NCBI RefSeq assembly: GCF_011007365.1
Contig: NZ_WFKM01000003.1
Location: forward strand, 310,001 to 374,000
DNA length: 64,000 bases
Source: Sphingobacterium sp. xlx-96
Lineage (GTDB): Bacteria; Bacteroidota; Bacteroidia; Sphingobacteriales; Sphingobacteriaceae
Direction of reading: 5' to 3'
The notes under the pieces are model-generated. The model had not been told where the DNA came from, ran no database searches, and was given only the letters and a program-made list of their open reading frames with translations. Position numbers and translations under genes: made by a program. Shown here one piece after another: positions 1 through 9,030 of this stretch. The first letter of the stretch is position 1; each line of letters begins with the position of its first letter.

Positions 1-378
1 GAAAACCTCTTCCTTGATACCGCCAATAAACTGTCTAACGTAGGAATATTTTCGAATTACAAAACACTCAACAATATCCTAAGACAAGCAAGCGGCCTAA
101 TCAATGAGCACGAGAAAGTAACTAAGGATAGGTTTAGCGCGACAGAATCAAGATTATACATTTTGACTGAGCCTTACCATCGATATCCTAAACTGTACGA
201 AAAAAGTCATCTACAGGTTGCTGAAAAGCTACATAAATATATCGAAGCACGGATCAAAGTTACCCTCAACAATATTTCGGGACTACATGAGGACCTTCAA
301 TTCGACCTTCAGGAAGCGATCAATACCGTATCCCAAATAAAGTTATCACTCGAGAGAAGAGGAAACGAAACCTTTTAA
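1..378 (+). CDS. C-terminal part of an unrecognised protein (5'-truncated by the window)
   Basis: The frame is open from base 1 to a TAA at 376-378, giving about 125 residues of the C-terminus of a gene that starts outside the window. The sequence is highly charged and looks all-helical, with long amphipathic stretches and no visible signal peptide, membrane segment or catalytic motif. It vaguely resembles the helical C-terminal arm of exodeoxyribonuclease VII large subunit, but a complete xseA lies at 61181, so I do not name it. It ends 32 nt before the GTG of mfd on the same strand and could be co-transcribed with it. Confidence 0.6.
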   Translation, partial: ENLFLDTANKLSNVGIFSNYKTLNNILRQASGLINEHEKVTKDRFSATESRLYILTEPYHRYPKLYEKSHLQVAEKLHKYIEARIKVTLNNISGLHEDLQFDLQEAINTVSQIKLSLERRGNETF

Positions 379-410
379 AAATTACTATTTTTACCAAAAT
401 TGTCATTCAA

Positions 411-3400
411 GTGGGTATTCAAGAAATTTTATCACAATACGCAGAGACGGAGCAGGTGGCTTCACTCGTTACATCTGTCCAACAAAAAAATCCAAAAGTA
501 CATCTTAAAGGATTGATCGGATCTTCAGATGCAATGGTTGCTGCTGCTGCATACGCCTTAGAAGAAAGGCCTTATATCTTCATACTACCGACACACGAAG
601 AAGCTTCTTACTTCTTAAGTGACTTAGAAAGTTTATTCGATAAGCAGATCCTATTTTTCCCTGCTTCCTATAGAAAACCGTTTGAATTCACCCAATTGGA
701 CAGCGCACATGTCTTACAGCGTGCCGAAACACTGAGCTCTTTAAATCGTGACACTGGACTGCCTAAAATTGTAGTCACCTATCCTGAAGCCATAGCAGAA
801 AAAGTAATAAATCGATCTGACCTAGAAAAAAACACGCTCCCAATTACTCAAAATACAAAGTTAGGGATTGATTTTATCAATGAGTTCCTGTACGAATATG
901 ATTTTGAGCGAGTCGATTTTGTGTATGAACCTGGACAATTTGCAATTAGAGGCGGTATTGTCGACATTTTCTCTTTTTCAAACGACCTACCCTATCGTAT
1001 CGAGTTCTTTGGAGACGAAATAGAGAGCATTAGGACCTTTGACATTGAAACCCAATTGTCTGTAAGCAAAATACACACCGTAACTATCGTCCCTAATGTA
1101 CAAGCAAAATTCTTAGCAAACAACCATATTTCATTATTAGAATACATTGATAAAGGTGCCGTAATATGGATCAAAGATGTGCAGTTCACACTCGATATCC
1201 TATCAAATGGCTATACGAAAGCTTCTCAATTTTGGAAAGCACTTTCTGAGGTCGACATCAAAAACAACCCTGAATGGGTAGATCCAAGATTTACCTTCAC
1301 CGACGACAAGAATTTTGGGGCGTTATTATTTGAGTTTCCGAATGTTGAGTTCGGAAAGCAGTTTTTCTTTAAAGCAGATCATATCATTCAATTTGACACA
1401 CATCCGCAGCCCTCATTTAATAAAGACTTCAATCTACTTATCCACAACTTTAAAGAAAACGAAAGTAAAAAGATAAGCAACCTAATTTTTTCGGATTCCA
1501 CGAAACAAATAGAACGTATCTATGCGATTTTAGAGGATCTAGACAAAACAGTTTCTTTTACCCCCATCTACCAAGCCCTACGAGAAGGGTTTCGCGATGA
1601 CACCATTCAATTGGCCTGTTATACCGATCATCAGATATTTGATCGTTATTATAAATACAAAAGAAAAAAAGGCTATGAACGCTCCCAGGCTATTACGCTA
1701 AAGGAGTTAAGAGATCTAAAACCAGGAGACTATATCACACATATCGATCATGGTGTCGGCAAATATGCCGGTCTCGAAAAAATCGATGTTAGCGGAAAAA
1801 CTCAGGAAATGATTCGTTTGATCTATGCAGACAACGACCTGTTATATGTCAATATAAATTCGCTAAATCGCATTTCTAAATATTCTGGCAAAGAAGGTAC
1901 CGTACCTAAGATGAACAAGCTGGGTACCGACACCTGGGACAAACTAAAGAAAACAACCAAGAAAAAGGTTAAAGATATCGCTCGCGATCTCATCAAACTA
2001 TATGCTATACGTAAAGCACAAACAGGGAATGCCTTTAGCCCGGACACCTACCTACAAAAAGAACTGGAGGCATCCTTTATTTACGAAGATACCCCTGATC
2101 AGGAAAAATCCACGGCAGATGTAAAACGAGATATGGAATCCCCACACCCGATGGATCGTTTGGTATGTGGAGATGTTGGATTTGGGAAGACAGAAGTCGC
2201 TATTAGGGCTGCATTTAAGGCTGTTGCTGATAGCAAGCAGGTCGCTGTCCTAGTACCTACGACTATACTTGCCTTACAACATTTCCGAACATTCTCTGAA
2301 CGACTCAAAGGCTTACCGGCAAACATCGATTACATTAATCGATTTAAGACAACGAAACAAGTTAAAGAAACATTAAAGAAGCTCGAAGAGGGAAAAATCG
2401 ATATTATTATCGGAACACACCGTTTAGTCAGTAAAGATGTAAAATTCAAAGATTTAGGATTGATGATCATCGACGAAGAACAGAAATTTGGCGTATCCGT
2501 GAAAGAAAAGTTAAAGGTGATGCGTGCAAATGTCGACTCATTGACATTAACAGCTACTCCCATACCTCGTACACTACACTTCTCCCTTATGGGTGCGAGA
2601 GATCTAAGCATTATATCCACCCCTCCGCCAAATCGCCAACCTGTACAAACAGAACTTCATGTTTTCAACGAAGCATTAATACAGGAATCTGTCTCATTTG
2701 AAATCGATCGAGGCGGTCAAGTCTTCTTTATACACAACAGGGTTGCTGACCTAAAGCAGCTCGGCGCCATGATTCAAAAGCTTGTCCCCGGAGCACGCGT
2801 TGGAGTAGCTCACGGGCAACTGGAAGGAGACGACCTAGAAGATGTCATGTTGAAATTCATTAACCATGATTTTGACGTATTAGTCGCTACCACAATTATC
2901 GAGGCCGGCTTAGACATACCCAATGCCAACACCATTATTATCAACCATGCTCATATGTTCGGATTGAGCGATCTTCATCAGATGCGCGGTCGTGTAGGTA
3001 GGTCCAACAAAAAAGCATTTTGTTATTTACTCAGCCCACCCCTCTCTACCCTAACGCCGGAAGCGTACAAGCGGCTATCGGCTATCGAGGAATTTTCCGA
3101 ATTAGGCTCGGGATTTAATGTCGCGATGCGTGACCTCGATATACGTGGATCAGGAAACCTTTTAGGGGCAGAACAATCCGGCTTTATTGCTGAAATAGGT
3201 TTTGAAATGTACAACAAGATCTTAGATGAAGCTGTACAAGAATTGAAGGATGATGAGTTTAGCGACCTATTTGCAGACGAGCAAAACCGAAAATATGTAA
3301 CCTTCACACAGATCGACACCGACCTTGAAGTCCTGATTCCAGATGAATATGTCACCAACATTAGCGAACGCTATAATCTATACAACGAAATCGCTCGACT

Positions 3401-3746
3401 AGAGAATGAACAACAGCTGACAGCCTTCGAAAAAGAACTTAAAGACCGCTTTGGCCCTATTCCTGATCAGGTGTTCGAGCTATTTAATACGCTTCGACTT
3501 CAATGGTTGGGCAAAGAAATAGGATTTGAAAAAATATCATTCAAAAAGCAGACACTCAAAGGCTATTTCGTTAATAACCCTAAGTCTACCTACTTTGAGT
3601 CCGCTCAATTTGGTAAAGTCTTAGATTTTGTGCAGTACCATCCCAACATCTGCAACCTCAAAGAAGTTAAAAGCCAATTGAGATTGGCGCTGAGTAACGT
3701 TAACAACATTGATTATGCACTGAGCCTTTTAAAGAAAATGGTATAA
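411..3746 (+). CDS. mfd: Transcription-repair coupling factor Mfd
   Basis: Mfd is an ATP-dependent DNA translocase that removes RNA polymerase stalled at lesions and recruits UvrA. The protein is 1111 residues, the usual length. In order one sees the UvrB-like N-terminal region; the RNA-polymerase interaction (CarD-like) domain around residue 437 (PGDYITHIDHGVGKYAGLE); Walker A GDVGFGKT around residue 586; the DEEQ box (IIDEEQKFGV) around residue 687; the TATPIPRT motif; helicase motif VI (QMRGRVGRS); and the C-terminal TRCF domain. The start is GTG at 411; no ATG lies between it and the preceding gene in this frame. A strong terminator begins at the stop codon. Confidence 0.97.
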   Translation: MGIQEILSQYAETEQVASLVTSVQQKNPKVHLKGLIGSSDAMVAAAAYALEERPYIFILPTHEEASYFLSDLESLFDKQILFFPASYRKPFEFTQLDSAHVLQRAETLSSLNRDTGLPKIVVTYPEAIAEKVINRSDLEKNTLPITQNTKLGIDFINEFLYEYDFERVDFVYEPGQFAIRGGIVDIFSFSNDLPYRIEFFGDEIESIRTFDIETQLSVSKIHTVTIVPNVQAKFLANNHISLLEYIDKGAVIWIKDVQFTLDILSNGYTKASQFWKALSEVDIKNNPEWVDPRFTFTDDKNFGALLFEFPNVEFGKQFFFKADHIIQFDTHPQPSFNKDFNLLIHNFKENESKKISNLIFSDSTKQIERIYAILEDLDKTVSFTPIYQALREGFRDDTIQLACYTDHQIFDRYYKYKRKKGYERSQAITLKELRDLKPGDYITHIDHGVGKYAGLEKIDVSGKTQEMIRLIYADNDLLYVNINSLNRISKYSGKEGTVPKMNKLGTDTWDKLKKTTKKKVKDIARDLIKLYAIRKAQTGNAFSPDTYLQKELEASFIYEDTPDQEKSTADVKRDMESPHPMDRLVCGDVGFGKTEVAIRAAFKAVADSKQVAVLVPTTILALQHFRTFSERLKGLPANIDYINRFKTTKQVKETLKKLEEGKIDIIIGTHRLVSKDVKFKDLGLMIIDEEQKFGVSVKEKLKVMRANVDSLTLTATPIPRTLHFSLMGARDLSIISTPPPNRQPVQTELHVFNEALIQESVSFEIDRGGQVFFIHNRVADLKQLGAMIQKLVPGARVGVAHGQLEGDDLEDVMLKFINHDFDVLVATTIIEAGLDIPNANTIIINHAHMFGLSDLHQMRGRVGRSNKKAFCYLLSPPLSTLTPEAYKRLSAIEEFSELGSGFNVAMRDLDIRGSGNLLGAEQSGFIAEIGFEMYNKILDEAVQELKDDEFSDLFADEQNRKYVTFTQIDTDLEVLIPDEYVTNISERYNLYNEIARLENEQQLTAFEKELKDRFGPIPDQVFELFNTLRLQWLGKEIGFEKISFKKQTLKGYFVNNPKSTYFESAQFGKVLDFVQYHPNICNLKEVKSQLRLALSNVNNIDYALSLLKKMV

Positions 3747-3788
3747 AAAAAGTGGGCTTTTTGACATGTCAAAAAGCCCACTTTTTTT
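3745..3788. terminator. Bidirectional terminator between mfd and the TlpA-like gene
   Basis: A 44-bp near-perfect palindrome: A-run, AGTGGGCTTTTTGACA, its reverse complement, then a T-run. It serves mfd on the plus strand and the thioredoxin gene on the minus strand. It overlaps the stop codons of both genes. Confidence 0.9.
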
Positions 3789-4917
3789 AATCTAACAACT
3801 CGGCAAGCTTAGCCCCTAAAGCCTCACCACGCAAATTCGATGCAACTATTTTCCCTTCCTTATCCAAAAGATAATTTTGCGGGATACCTTTAATAGCATA
3901 CAATTCGACAACAATAGATTTCCACCCTTGTAAATCTGAAACGTGTTGCCACTGTCCTAATTTATCCTCTTCAATCGCTTTAACCCAAGCGTCCTTTTTG
4001 CCTGGATTATCTAACGATACACCAAAGACCGTAAAGCCTTTGTCTTTAAATTTATTGTATGCAGCTACAACATAAGGATTCTCATGTCTACATGGTCCAC
4101 ACCAAGATGCCCAAAAGTCCACCAAAACATACTGCCCTTTAAGTGATGAAAGAGAAATATCTTTTCCGGATGTATCTGGCAATGTAAAATCAGGAGCTGG
4201 CATTCCCACAGCAAGCTTACGCATGGATTGGATTTTGTCACTTAGTGATTTCCCCTTAGCTGTTGACTTCAATGAAGCTGAAAGTGCTTTAAACTTTTCT
4301 TCCAATTCAAGAACATTTTCAGGGCTTACCTTTTCATCCAACAATGTTAACGTGACATAACTATTAGGGTTTGCATCAATGTATTGCTTATCAACTACCT
4401 CTTGCTTCTCATAGATTGCTTGCGCTTTATTCTGCAAAGAAGCAATAAAACTTTCATCGTTTTTCTGTTCGTCGCTTGCTGCATAAAACTCCTTATTCAA
4501 GGCATCCATAGCCGCAGACAATTCCTTTCCGGCCAATTGATATTTTACAAATTCGTCGTTAATTGAATTGCCCGAAACTTTTGCTTCTTTCAATGTTTTT
4601 CCGACAACAGATATAACTCCCTTAGAAAGATATACAGAACCAAAATCTGGACCTTGAAGCTGACGAAGAGTCTTACCCTCTGGTGACAGAACCAAATAAG
4701 CTTGTAGAGGCTCGTCTACTACACCAATAAATTTAAACTCGCCATTAGTAATAGAGGCCGAATCAAGCTTTTCATGGCCTTTTTCTCTATACTGCATATA
4801 TACTTTAGCCGGGCTGTTAAGCGTGCCGACCTTACCTTTTATCGTGTATTCTTCCTGAGCAAAAATTAGTGTTGGCAATAGTGCCACACTACACATCAAC
4901 ATTTTCTTCATTATCAT
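3787..4917 (-). CDS. TlpA-family thiol:disulfide oxidoreductase with DUF4369-like N-terminus
   Basis: A 376-residue exported protein with a signal peptide (MKKMLMCSVALLPTLIFAQ). The N-terminal ~120 residues are a beta-rich DUF4369-type domain (TIKGKVGTLNSPAKVYMQY), followed by a helical linker. The C-terminal AhpC/TSA-thioredoxin domain begins at GMPAPDFTLPDTSGK, with the redox motif WCGPC near residue 274 and the cis-Pro loop KGIPQNYL. Such proteins reduce or reshuffle periplasmic disulfides, for example during cytochrome c maturation; the specific partner is not evident. The start could also be the second ATG, two codons downstream. It stands alone, convergent with mfd. A smaller relative lies at 51514. 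Confidence 0.9.
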   Translation of the reverse strand: MIMKKMLMCSVALLPTLIFAQEEYTIKGKVGTLNSPAKVYMQYREKGHEKLDSASITNGEFKFIGVVDEPLQAYLVLSPEGKTLRQLQGPDFGSVYLSKGVISVVGKTLKEAKVSGNSINDEFVKYQLAGKELSAAMDALNKEFYAASDEQKNDESFIASLQNKAQAIYEKQEVVDKQYIDANPNSYVTLTLLDEKVSPENVLELEEKFKALSASLKSTAKGKSLSDKIQSMRKLAVGMPAPDFTLPDTSGKDISLSSLKGQYVLVDFWASWCGPCRHENPYVVAAYNKFKDKGFTVFGVSLDNPGKKDAWVKAIEEDKLGQWQHVSDLQGWKSIVVELYAIKGIPQNYLLDKEGKIVASNLRGEALGAKLAELLD

Positions 4918-4960
4918 TATATTCTATATTTTAACTAACGTATCTTACCCTATTTTAGTA

Positions 4961-5773
4961 CTACCATCTCCCACTGGCTCCGCCGCCACCAAATCCACCG
5001 CCACCGAAACCGCCAAAACCGCCACCGCCACCAAATCCACCACCTCTATCTGAATCATCCCGTGAGCCTCCCCCCAAGCCGCTCAACAGCATCCACCAAA
5101 ACAGATCTGATGATCCTTTACCATCAATTATTCTACGTCCTTTATTACGACCGCCGCCACCTTTAGAAATCAATGCGATTACAACAAAGACAATTATGAT
5201 GAGCACAACCCCACCCAAGCGACCTCCTTCTGATTTTGAAGAATCTTTCGCTTCTGCCTTATATTCGCCTTTGGTATAAGAAATAATAGAACTTGTTGCT
5301 GCATTCAACCCCCGATAATAGTCTCCGGAACGAAAAGCAGGTTTAATATCGTTCTCAATAATCCGATAAGCAATAGCATCAGGCAATGCGCCTTCGATAC
5401 CATAACCTGTTTGAATCGTTACAGCCCGATCTCCTATAGCTGCCAACAACATAATACCATTGTTATACTTCTTACTTCCGACCCCCCATTTCTGTGCCAA
5501 CCTAACGGCATAATCAGCTACATCATAGCCTTCCGTAGAATTAATCAACACAACGGCTATCTGTGTTGAAGTACTATCATCAAACGCGACGAGTTTACGC
5601 TCCAACTCTTGAATTTCGGAAGACCTCAATGTGTTTGTATAGTCCGTAACTAGCGTCTTGGATACCGGAGGAAAATTCTGTGCTACAGCGTCAAATCCTC
5701 CAATAAAGAAGAAAACGGATAATGTGATCGTTTTTAATATCAACGAATAAATGCATTTTCTCTGATTTCTCAT
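4961..5773 (-). CDS. TPM-domain membrane protein with glycine-rich tail (YgcG type)
   Basis: 270 residues: a signal peptide or N-terminal membrane segment ending near VAQNFPPVS, a TPM domain (about residues 35-160; VTDYTNTLRSSEIQELERKL, then GYGIEGALPDA), one transmembrane helix around 188-207 (VVLIIIVFVVIALI), and a C-terminal tail made almost entirely of Gly/Phe/Arg. TPM domains (TLP18.3/Psb32/MOLO-1) sit on the non-cytoplasmic side; phosphatase activity has been reported for plant members, but the bacterial role is unclear. It is the last gene of a lemA-TPM-TPM operon, with 25 nt separating it from the preceding gene. The Gly-rich tail gives a GC-rich patch in otherwise AT-rich DNA. Confidence 0.88.
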   Translation of the reverse strand: MRNQRKCIYSLILKTITLSVFFFIGGFDAVAQNFPPVSKTLVTDYTNTLRSSEIQELERKLVAFDDSTSTQIAVVLINSTEGYDVADYAVRLAQKWGVGSKKYNNGIMLLAAIGDRAVTIQTGYGIEGALPDAIAYRIIENDIKPAFRSGDYYRGLNAATSSIISYTKGEYKAEAKDSSKSEGGRLGGVVLIIIVFVVIALISKGGGGRNKGRRIIDGKGSSDLFWWMLLSGLGGGSRDDSDRGGGFGGGGGFGGFGGGGFGGGGASGRW

Positions 5774-5798
5774 TGAAATAGTTTATGTGGGTGTTTAG

Positions 5799-6233
5799 TT
5801 AATGTTTACCAAAATATACTTCGTTCGGTAACTCATTAATATCGTCTTCTTGTTTCGGAAAAAAATGATGCAACTGTTCGCCTGCTTCATCTACGCCCTC
5901 AATAATACCGCGCAAAAAATTACCTGCCCTAAAATGAGGTAACATACGCTCTTTAGTAAGTTCCCAAAAATTATCAGAAACCCGACTATGAATCCCGGTA
6001 TCACCTATAATAGCAAACTGATGATCCACAACAGCTAAGTAGATTAATACCCCATTACGAAGAACAGTCTTATGCATATCCAACTCTTCAAAGTATTGTG
6101 TCGCTTTCTCTATTGCTGTCATATCCCCCACAATATTCTCCACTACGACACGTATCTCTCCAGAAGTTCGATTCTCAGCCTTGCTCACAGCATGAGCTAT
6201 CTGCTCCTGCTCTTCCATATTTAATATTGACAT
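5799..6233 (-). CDS. Small TPM-domain protein
   Basis: A 144-residue second TPM-domain protein without a signal peptide or membrane helix (MSILNMEEQEQIAHAVSKAE; then VLIYLAVVDHQFAIIGDTGI, typical of the YgcG/TPM fold). I chose the ATG at 6233; the frame remains open to a TTG seven codons upstream, but that extension looks non-coding. It lies between lemA and the larger TPM gene. The trio is a conserved arrangement in Bacteroidota. Function is unknown; a membrane or cell-envelope stress role is inferred from the company of LemA. Confidence 0.85.
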   Translation of the reverse strand: MSILNMEEQEQIAHAVSKAENRTSGEIRVVVENIVGDMTAIEKATQYFEELDMHKTVLRNGVLIYLAVVDHQFAIIGDTGIHSRVSDNFWELTKERMLPHFRAGNFLRGIIEGVDEAGEQLHHFFPKQEDDINELPNEVYFGKH

Positions 6234-6325
6234 AACACCACGATTTAATAACAAAAAAAGAAAGATGAATACTGGCCTGCAATACCCATCTTACTGTTAA
6301 TCTTTTAAAGAGATTCGACTAAACA

Positions 6326-6904
6326 CTAAAAAGAAACGGTTGGTGCTTTATCAGACCCCTCGGCAGCTTGGAATGTCCCTTTAGCTTTAAAGCCAAATAT
6401 TCCAGCCATAATATTGTTCGGGAAGCTTCTTACTGTCGTATTATAATCTTGTACAGCTTCATTATAAGCTCTGCGTTCTACCGAAATACGGTTTTCAGTT
6501 CCTTCCAACTGTGCTTGTAATTCCTGAAAATTTGAATTCGCCTTCAAATCAGGATAAGCCTCCACACTAACCAACAACCTACCAATGGATTGCGATAACG
6601 CATCTTGGGTCTTTTGATATTCTGCAATTGCTTCTTCCGAAAGGTTTTCCGGATTTACCGTCACCGAGGTTGCTTTTGCTCTTGCTTCTACTACAGCTGT
6701 CAATGTACCCTGCTCATGCTGAGCCGCTCCTTTAACTGTAGATACGAGATTCGGGATCAGGTCTGCACGCCGTTGATAGGCATTTTCTACCTGGGCCCAT
6801 TTTCCTTTGACATTTTCATCTTTAGAGACCATAGTGTTATAACCGCATGAGCTAAAGGAAAGCGCAGTGAATAAGCCAATAATTGCAATCAATAATCTTT
6901 TCAT
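6326..6904 (-). CDS. lemA: LemA family lipoprotein
   Basis: About 192 residues with a lipoprotein signal peptide ending in a lipobox (LSFSSCGYN), followed by the LemA helical domain (VKGKWAQVENAYQRRADLIP, NLVSTVKG, NRISVERRAYNEAVQDYN). LemA proteins have one membrane anchor and a helical bundle; their biochemical role is unknown. I prefer the ATG at 6904 (MKRLLIAIIG) because it opens a canonical lipoprotein signal; an in-frame ATG five codons earlier (6919) is also possible. It is first in the operon with the two TPM genes. Confidence 0.92.
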   Translation of the reverse strand: MKRLLIAIIGLFTALSFSSCGYNTMVSKDENVKGKWAQVENAYQRRADLIPNLVSTVKGAAQHEQGTLTAVVEARAKATSVTVNPENLSEEAIAEYQKTQDALSQSIGRLLVSVEAYPDLKANSNFQELQAQLEGTENRISVERRAYNEAVQDYNTTVRSFPNNIMAGIFGFKAKGTFQAAEGSDKAPTVSF

Positions 6905-7251
6905 GTGTACGATTTTCATATATAAGTAATGTGTGTTTTATGTATCATAAGGAATCTTCCGATTATTTGTTGCCTAGTTTTTGTTTTAAATGGCAGACAT
7001 ACTGCTTAGCGGTTATTCGTGTTTGCGCTTTGCAACCATGAGCATTTCATCAGAAATCAACTTGCTCATTCATAATGAATGAGCCTTTTAAACTATTAAC
7101 AACTCTAACCTAGTTTTTTTTAAAAATACAAATTACTTTTTAAATTCAAACAACACAGTCAAAGCTAATGCCAACTTTTAAATATAGGTATATGTCTTGC
7201 AAATTGTTACTTTTGCACCTATTGTGGGATAAAAACCCAACTTAAAACCTT
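6905..7251. other. Intergenic spacer between divergent lemA and FAD-dehydrogenase genes
   Basis: A 347-nt AT-rich spacer. It holds a perfect 21-nt palindrome at 7064-7084 (GCTCATTCAT-A-ATGAATGAGC) and the promoter of the rightward gene (7208-7215). A minus-strand TAGCTTTG at 7160-7167 could be the lemA -7 box with a leader of about 240 nt. No ORF with coding character is visible. Confidence 0.6.
7208..7215 (+). promoter_or_regulatory. Predicted -7 element for the FAD-dependent dehydrogenase gene
   Basis: TACTTTTG fits the Bacteroidota TAnnTTTG consensus and lies 36 nt before the ATG at 7252, giving a leader of about 30 nt. A clear -33 TTG at the right distance is not seen. Confidence 0.5.
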
Positions 7252-8799
7252 ATGCAGAAAGAGATTGAATTAGCAATAAGCCCCGATTTTATACAGGATG
7301 AAAAATATATCATTAAACAGGGCGCTCTCAAATTAAAAGTTGATCCTAACCGGATTAAAGGTATATACATTCGTAAACGTTCTATAGATGCACGAGCTCG
7401 TACCGTAGTCTACCGTATACGTGTAGTATTCTTCATTGATGAACAACCAACACCCTTGTCTTTTAAATCAGATCTTCAGCAAGTAACAGACGCTAAACCA
7501 GTAGTTATTATCGGTGCAGGGCCTGCTGGATTATTTGCGGCTTATCGTTGCTTAGAGCTTGGATTGAAGCCTATCGTATTGGAACGTGGCAAACCCGTCC
7601 GTGAACGCCGAAGAGACCTTGCCAAAATCAATCGAGAAGGATTCGTTAATCCAGAATCTAACTACTGTTTTGGCGAAGGTGGAGCAGGAACCTACTCCGA
7701 CGGAAAATTGTACACCCGTTCCGATAAAAGGGGTAATGTAAACAAAGTACTCTCCATCTTTGTCGAGCACGGCGCGGATAAAGATATACTTATTGATGCC
7801 CGTCCTCATATCGGTACAAACAAGCTCCCACATATCATCGAAGATATGCGTCAACGTATTCAAGAAATGGGCGGAGAAATACACTTCGACAGTAAAGTAG
7901 ACGACATATGTACCCAATTTGATGAAGTCACAGCTGTTTCAACTGCCGATGGTAAACGATTTGACACTAAACATGTAATCTTGGCAACAGGACATTCGGC
8001 TAGAGATATCTACGAATTATTCCGGAAAAAGCAATGGCACTTAGAAGCAAAACCATTTGCTTTGGGTGTAAGGATAGAACATCCACAAAGTATAATTGAC
8101 CAAGCACAATACCATTGTAGCACACGTCACGAGAACCTTCCGCCGGCTTACTATAGTCTGGTAGAACAAGTAAATGGCAGGGGAGTCTTTTCATTTTGTA
8201 TGTGCCCCGGAGGTATTATCGCTCCTTGTGCAACGGACCTCAACGAGATCGTGGTAAACGGTTGGTCACCGTCGAAACGAAACAATCCTACAGCAAATTC
8301 TGGAACAGTGATTCAAATTAACCTTAATGATGTCACCAACACAGTAACCGACCCATTTGCACTTTTAGATTTTCAAAAACAAGTCGAACAGAAAGCATTC
8401 GAATTAGGAGGTGGCAATCTAGTGGCACCAGCGCAACGGATGGTCGATTTTGTCGAAAATAGAATTTCCACCGATCTACCCCTAAATTCGTACAAACCAG
8501 GGACAAAATCGGTCAACCTCAACGAAGTTCTACCAGATTTTGTCCACCAAGCACTTCGAGGTGCTCTTCCTATCTTCGGAAAGAAGATGAAAGGGTATTA
8601 TACTAACGATGCAATTTTGGTAGGAGTCGAATCTAGAACCTCTGCTCCCATCCGTATACCCCGCGACCCTATTAGCTTACAACATACAGAGATAAAAGGT
8701 CTTTACCCTTGTGCTGAAGGTGCAGGCTACGCGGGCGGCATAGTCTCAGCTGCTATAGACGGAATCAACTGTGTAGACGCTATACACAAATTACAATAA
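7252..8799 (+). CDS. NAD(P)/FAD-dependent oxidoreductase (COG2509 type)
   Basis: 515 residues. A small alpha/beta N-terminal domain (about 1-80) precedes the Rossmann FAD-binding motif IIGAGPAGLFAAYRC near residue 84, then the family motif PESNYCFGEGGAGTYSDGKL. The C-terminus has the second FAD contact (GLYPCAEGAGYAGGIVSAAIDG). This matches the family of uncharacterised FAD-dependent dehydrogenases near the HI0933/BaiN flavoproteins. The substrate is unknown. Monocistronic by context: own promoter upstream, hairpin immediately after the stop. Confidence 0.88.
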   Translation: MQKEIELAISPDFIQDEKYIIKQGALKLKVDPNRIKGIYIRKRSIDARARTVVYRIRVVFFIDEQPTPLSFKSDLQQVTDAKPVVIIGAGPAGLFAAYRCLELGLKPIVLERGKPVRERRRDLAKINREGFVNPESNYCFGEGGAGTYSDGKLYTRSDKRGNVNKVLSIFVEHGADKDILIDARPHIGTNKLPHIIEDMRQRIQEMGGEIHFDSKVDDICTQFDEVTAVSTADGKRFDTKHVILATGHSARDIYELFRKKQWHLEAKPFALGVRIEHPQSIIDQAQYHCSTRHENLPPAYYSLVEQVNGRGVFSFCMCPGGIIAPCATDLNEIVVNGWSPSKRNNPTANSGTVIQINLNDVTNTVTDPFALLDFQKQVEQKAFELGGGNLVAPAQRMVDFVENRISTDLPLNSYKPGTKSVNLNEVLPDFVHQALRGALPIFGKKMKGYYTNDAILVGVESRTSAPIRIPRDPISLQHTEIKGLYPCAEGAGYAGGIVSAAIDGINCVDAIHKLQ

Positions 8800-8800
8800 G

Positions 8801-8836
8801 TATTTTACTATTCTTCTTGACAAGAATAGTAAAATA
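8801..8836 (+). terminator. Perfect 15-bp hairpin after the FAD dehydrogenase gene
   Basis: Arms TATTTTACTATTCTT (8801-8815) and its exact reverse complement (8822-8836) flank a 6-nt loop CTTGAC. It starts one base after the stop codon. The stem is AT-rich and lacks a long T-tail, so it is a weak terminator or an mRNA 3'-end stabiliser. The loop overlaps the -33 box of the tRNA promoter. Confidence 0.55.
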
Positions 8837-8847
8837 GCTTATTTTTG
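8817..8847 (+). promoter_or_regulatory. Promoter of tRNA-Gly
   Basis: TTGACA (8817-8822), a 17-bp spacer, then TATTTTTG (8840-8847), a match to the Bacteroidota -33/-7 pattern. The -7 box ends 13 nt before the first base of the tRNA. Confidence 0.7.
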
Positions 8848-8860
8848 TACCACAAAACAA

Positions 8861-8933
8861 GCGAAAGTAGCTCAGTTGGTAGAGCACAACCTTGCCAAGG
8901 TTGGGGTCGCGAGTTCGAATCTCGTCTTTCGCT
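8861..8933 (+). tRNA. tRNA-Gly (anticodon GCC)
   Basis: A 73-nt cloverleaf without encoded CCA. The acceptor stem pairs GCGAAAG with CTTTCGC. The D-arm is GCTCAGTTGGTAGAGC. The anticodon stem CAACC/GGTTG encloses loop TTGCCAA, so the anticodon is GCC. The T-loop is TTCGAAT, and the discriminator base is T. Followed directly by a strong terminator. Confidence 0.97.
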
Positions 8934-8935
8934 CT

Positions 8936-8976
8936 AAAAAAAGGTTTTATCAGGACATCTGATAAAACCTTTTTTA
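8936..8976. terminator. Bidirectional terminator after tRNA-Gly and the MFS gene
   Basis: Stem AAGGTTTTATCAG / CTGATAAAACCTT with loop GACAT, flanked by A- and T-runs. It can end the tRNA transcript and the leftward MFS transcript. Confidence 0.88.
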
Positions 8977-9030
8977 TTTTTGATAATTATCCATATAACA
9001 CAAATACTACAACCTGTAAAAACACTGCCT

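Noticed and set aside
1-378. Second XseA copy at the window start
   Set aside because: The helical charged sequence only loosely resembles the XseA arm, lacks the conserved C-terminal motif, and a full xseA is present at 61181.
4961-5090. GC-rich, repeat-like stretch suggesting a repeat array or CRISPR
   Set aside because: It encodes the Gly/Phe-rich tail of the TPM protein; unit lengths are irregular and there are no spacers.
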